Shown here piece by piece: positions 62,854 to 64,000 of a stretch of 64,000 nucleotides of DNA. A model generated the notes under the pieces. That model saw nothing but the letters and a program-made list of their open reading frames with translations. It was not told the origin of the DNA and searched no databases. A program made the position numbers and the translations under genes. Source of the stretch: Devosia sp. YR412 (lineage in GTDB: Bacteria; Pseudomonadota; Alphaproteobacteria; Rhizobiales; Devosiaceae); assembly GCF_900110945.1 (NCBI RefSeq), contig NZ_FOFL01000006.1:62001-126000 (forward strand), in the 5' to 3' direction. The stretch's first letter is position 1. Each line of letters opens with the position of its first letter.

Positions 62854-63915
62854 CTACTCGCGCAAGGCGGCGATGGAGTCGCGCTCGACCAGTTCGCATT
62901 CGAATTTGACCTTTTGCAGCCGCTCGTCCTGATCGGCACCGCTATAGCTGTCGAGCAATTCGGCCACCGCCCAGCGGGCCATTTCGTCGTGCGGCAGGAT
63001 GACTGTCGAGAGCGGCGGATCCATATTGGCGGCGAGGTCTTCATTGTCGAAGCCCATGATGGAGAGGTCCTGCGGGATGGCCATGCCCAGCTTGCGGGCG
63101 GCCTCATAGCACCCGATGGCCATGCGGTCGTTGAAGCAGAAAATGGCCGTGGGCGGATTGGGCAGCGCCAGCAGCGCCGCGGCCCGTTCGCGGCCGGCGC
63201 GAATGCTCCAGCCGCCCTGCTGGACGAGGTCTTCGTCAATGGCGACACCGGCTTCAGCCATGGCCTGGCGATAGCCTTTCTCACGATCGACGGCGGCTTC
63301 GACGAAATACTCGCCGGCCATATGGGCGATGCGGCGATGGCCGGCCTTGAGCAAAGCGCGGGTGGCGGTATAGCCGCCGACGACGTCGCCGGGCACGACG
63401 GAGGGATAGCGGAGCTTCTTCTCAAAGCAATTGAGCAACACCAGCGGCAGTTCAGAAAAGGCTTCGGGGACAGTGACTTGCCGGGTCATCAGCGAGGCAT
63501 AGACAATGCCGATGGTCTTTTGCGCGACCAGCAGATCGATGGCCGCCTGCTCCAGCGCCGGGTCGGAGCGGGTGCAGAAGACGGCGACCGAGACATCCTG
63601 CAGCGCGGCTTCGTCGCGGGCGCCTTCGATGAACTGGGCGGCGAAGGGGGTGGTCGAGACTTCGTCGAGGAAGAGGCCTATGACGCGCTGGCGGCCCTCG
63701 GGGACCGGATGGGCCTTGCCGCGGCGGTAGTTCAGCGCCTCGGCCGATTCCAGCACGCGGCGCCGTGTTGCGCGGGAAATGCGGGCATTGGCGACGCCGT
63801 TGAGCACCAGGGAGACGGTGGCCTGGGACACGCCGGCCAGCTCGGCCACGTCCACCATGGTTGCGCGTTTTTCCACCCTGTAACCAGCTCCCGATCCGTC
63901 ACTATCGGTTAGCAC
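62854..63915 (-). CDS. LacI family transcriptional regulator
   Basis: 353 residues. HTH (ATMVDVAELAGVSQATVSLV) and sensor domain (IFCFNDRMAIGCYEAARKLG, IMGFDNEDLAANMDPPLST). Ends in the same way as its convergent neighbour (ELVERDSIAALRE compared with PLVERDSVAAPRA), so the two are paralogues, perhaps from an inverted duplication. Sequence after 63915 to the window end is AT-rich and shows no gene. Confidence 0.9.
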   Translation of the reverse strand: MLTDSDGSGAGYRVEKRATMVDVAELAGVSQATVSLVLNGVANARISRATRRRVLESAEALNYRRGKAHPVPEGRQRVIGLFLDEVSTTPFAAQFIEGARDEAALQDVSVAVFCTRSDPALEQAAIDLLVAQKTIGIVYASLMTRQVTVPEAFSELPLVLLNCFEKKLRYPSVVPGDVVGGYTATRALLKAGHRRIAHMAGEYFVEAAVDREKGYRQAMAEAGVAIDEDLVQQGGWSIRAGRERAAALLALPNPPTAIFCFNDRMAIGCYEAARKLGMAIPQDLSIMGFDNEDLAANMDPPLSTVILPHDEMARWAVAELLDSYSGADQDERLQKVKFECELVERDSIAALRE

Positions 63916-64000
63916 ACTGTTGGCATTGACGTCACCAGATGATCCCCACTTGCCATCGTCCAGCGCCCGCCCTATGGTGATAAATATATAACTAATATTG

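Noticed and set aside
1..64000. CRISPR array or complete insertion sequence
   Set aside because: No regularly spaced repeats and no transposase-like protein with terminal inverted repeats were seen.

Overview
The window is chromosomal DNA from a high-GC alphaproteobacterium, most likely Hyphomicrobiales and plausibly Devosia-like. The genus is an inference from overall character, not from a database match. The pointers are the ligase-associated helicase/PdeM pair, a TIGR02186 protein beside a TauE/SafE exporter, the long dCTP deaminase, class I lysyl-tRNA synthetase, and a SAM-II riboswitch in front of metZ. The outer parts are dense, high-GC and co-directional. The middle is patchier and partly AT-richer.

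Left core (1-18.9 kb): C-terminal part of a DNA-repair helicase and pdeM; a sulfur-handling group (triple rhodanese, TIGR02186 protein, TauE/SafE exporter); a PodJ-like polarity protein divergent from a NarL-type response regulator; pyrD with a DUF952 gene; an S24/HTH repressor overlapping an AAC(6')-like acetyltransferase; lysyl-tRNA synthetase; a TerB protein; metZ and a solute-binding protein under a SAM-II riboswitch; a long dcd; tRNA-Phe.

Genomic island (18,931-39,847): the last bases of tRNA-Phe are repeated as an 18-bp perfect direct repeat at 39,830-39,847, marking attL and attR. Inside are a small HUH-endonuclease gene followed by a cluster of hairpins, an XRE regulator, phage-like and decayed genes (one N-terminally truncated, one frameshifted, one DUF2293 remnant), an excisionase-like gene overlapping a tyrosine recombinase, and a polysaccharide operon: gmd and fcl (GDP-L-fucose synthesis), three GT4 glycosyltransferases, Wzx-like flippase, low-GC Wzy-like polymerase, three LbH acyltransferases and two secreted SGNH hydrolases. 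The island appears to deliver a strain-specific, probably fucose-containing and O-acylated surface polysaccharide. No initiating transferase or Wza/Wzc export gene is seen.

Secreted/cyclic-nucleotide region (40.2-48.4 kb): tRNA-Gly(CCC), small secreted proteins, two Sel1-repeat proteins, two paralogous SH3-like secreted proteins, a FecR-domain protein, and an operon of a Crp/Fnr regulator with a CHASE2 cyclase. Two copies of one palindrome lie upstream of the SH3/FecR genes and of another secreted-protein gene. This suggests a self-contained circuit from envelope to cyclase to Crp to secreted proteins, and is my best candidate for an undescribed system.

Right core (48.4-64 kb): a LysR regulator, a polyamine-type ABC transporter with a fused permease, a GH3 glycosidase, an M20 deacetylase, RidA, DUF1028 and an FMO-like oxidoreductase (probably small-molecule catabolism), a SulP anion transporter with a structured leader, and two convergent LacI-family regulators.
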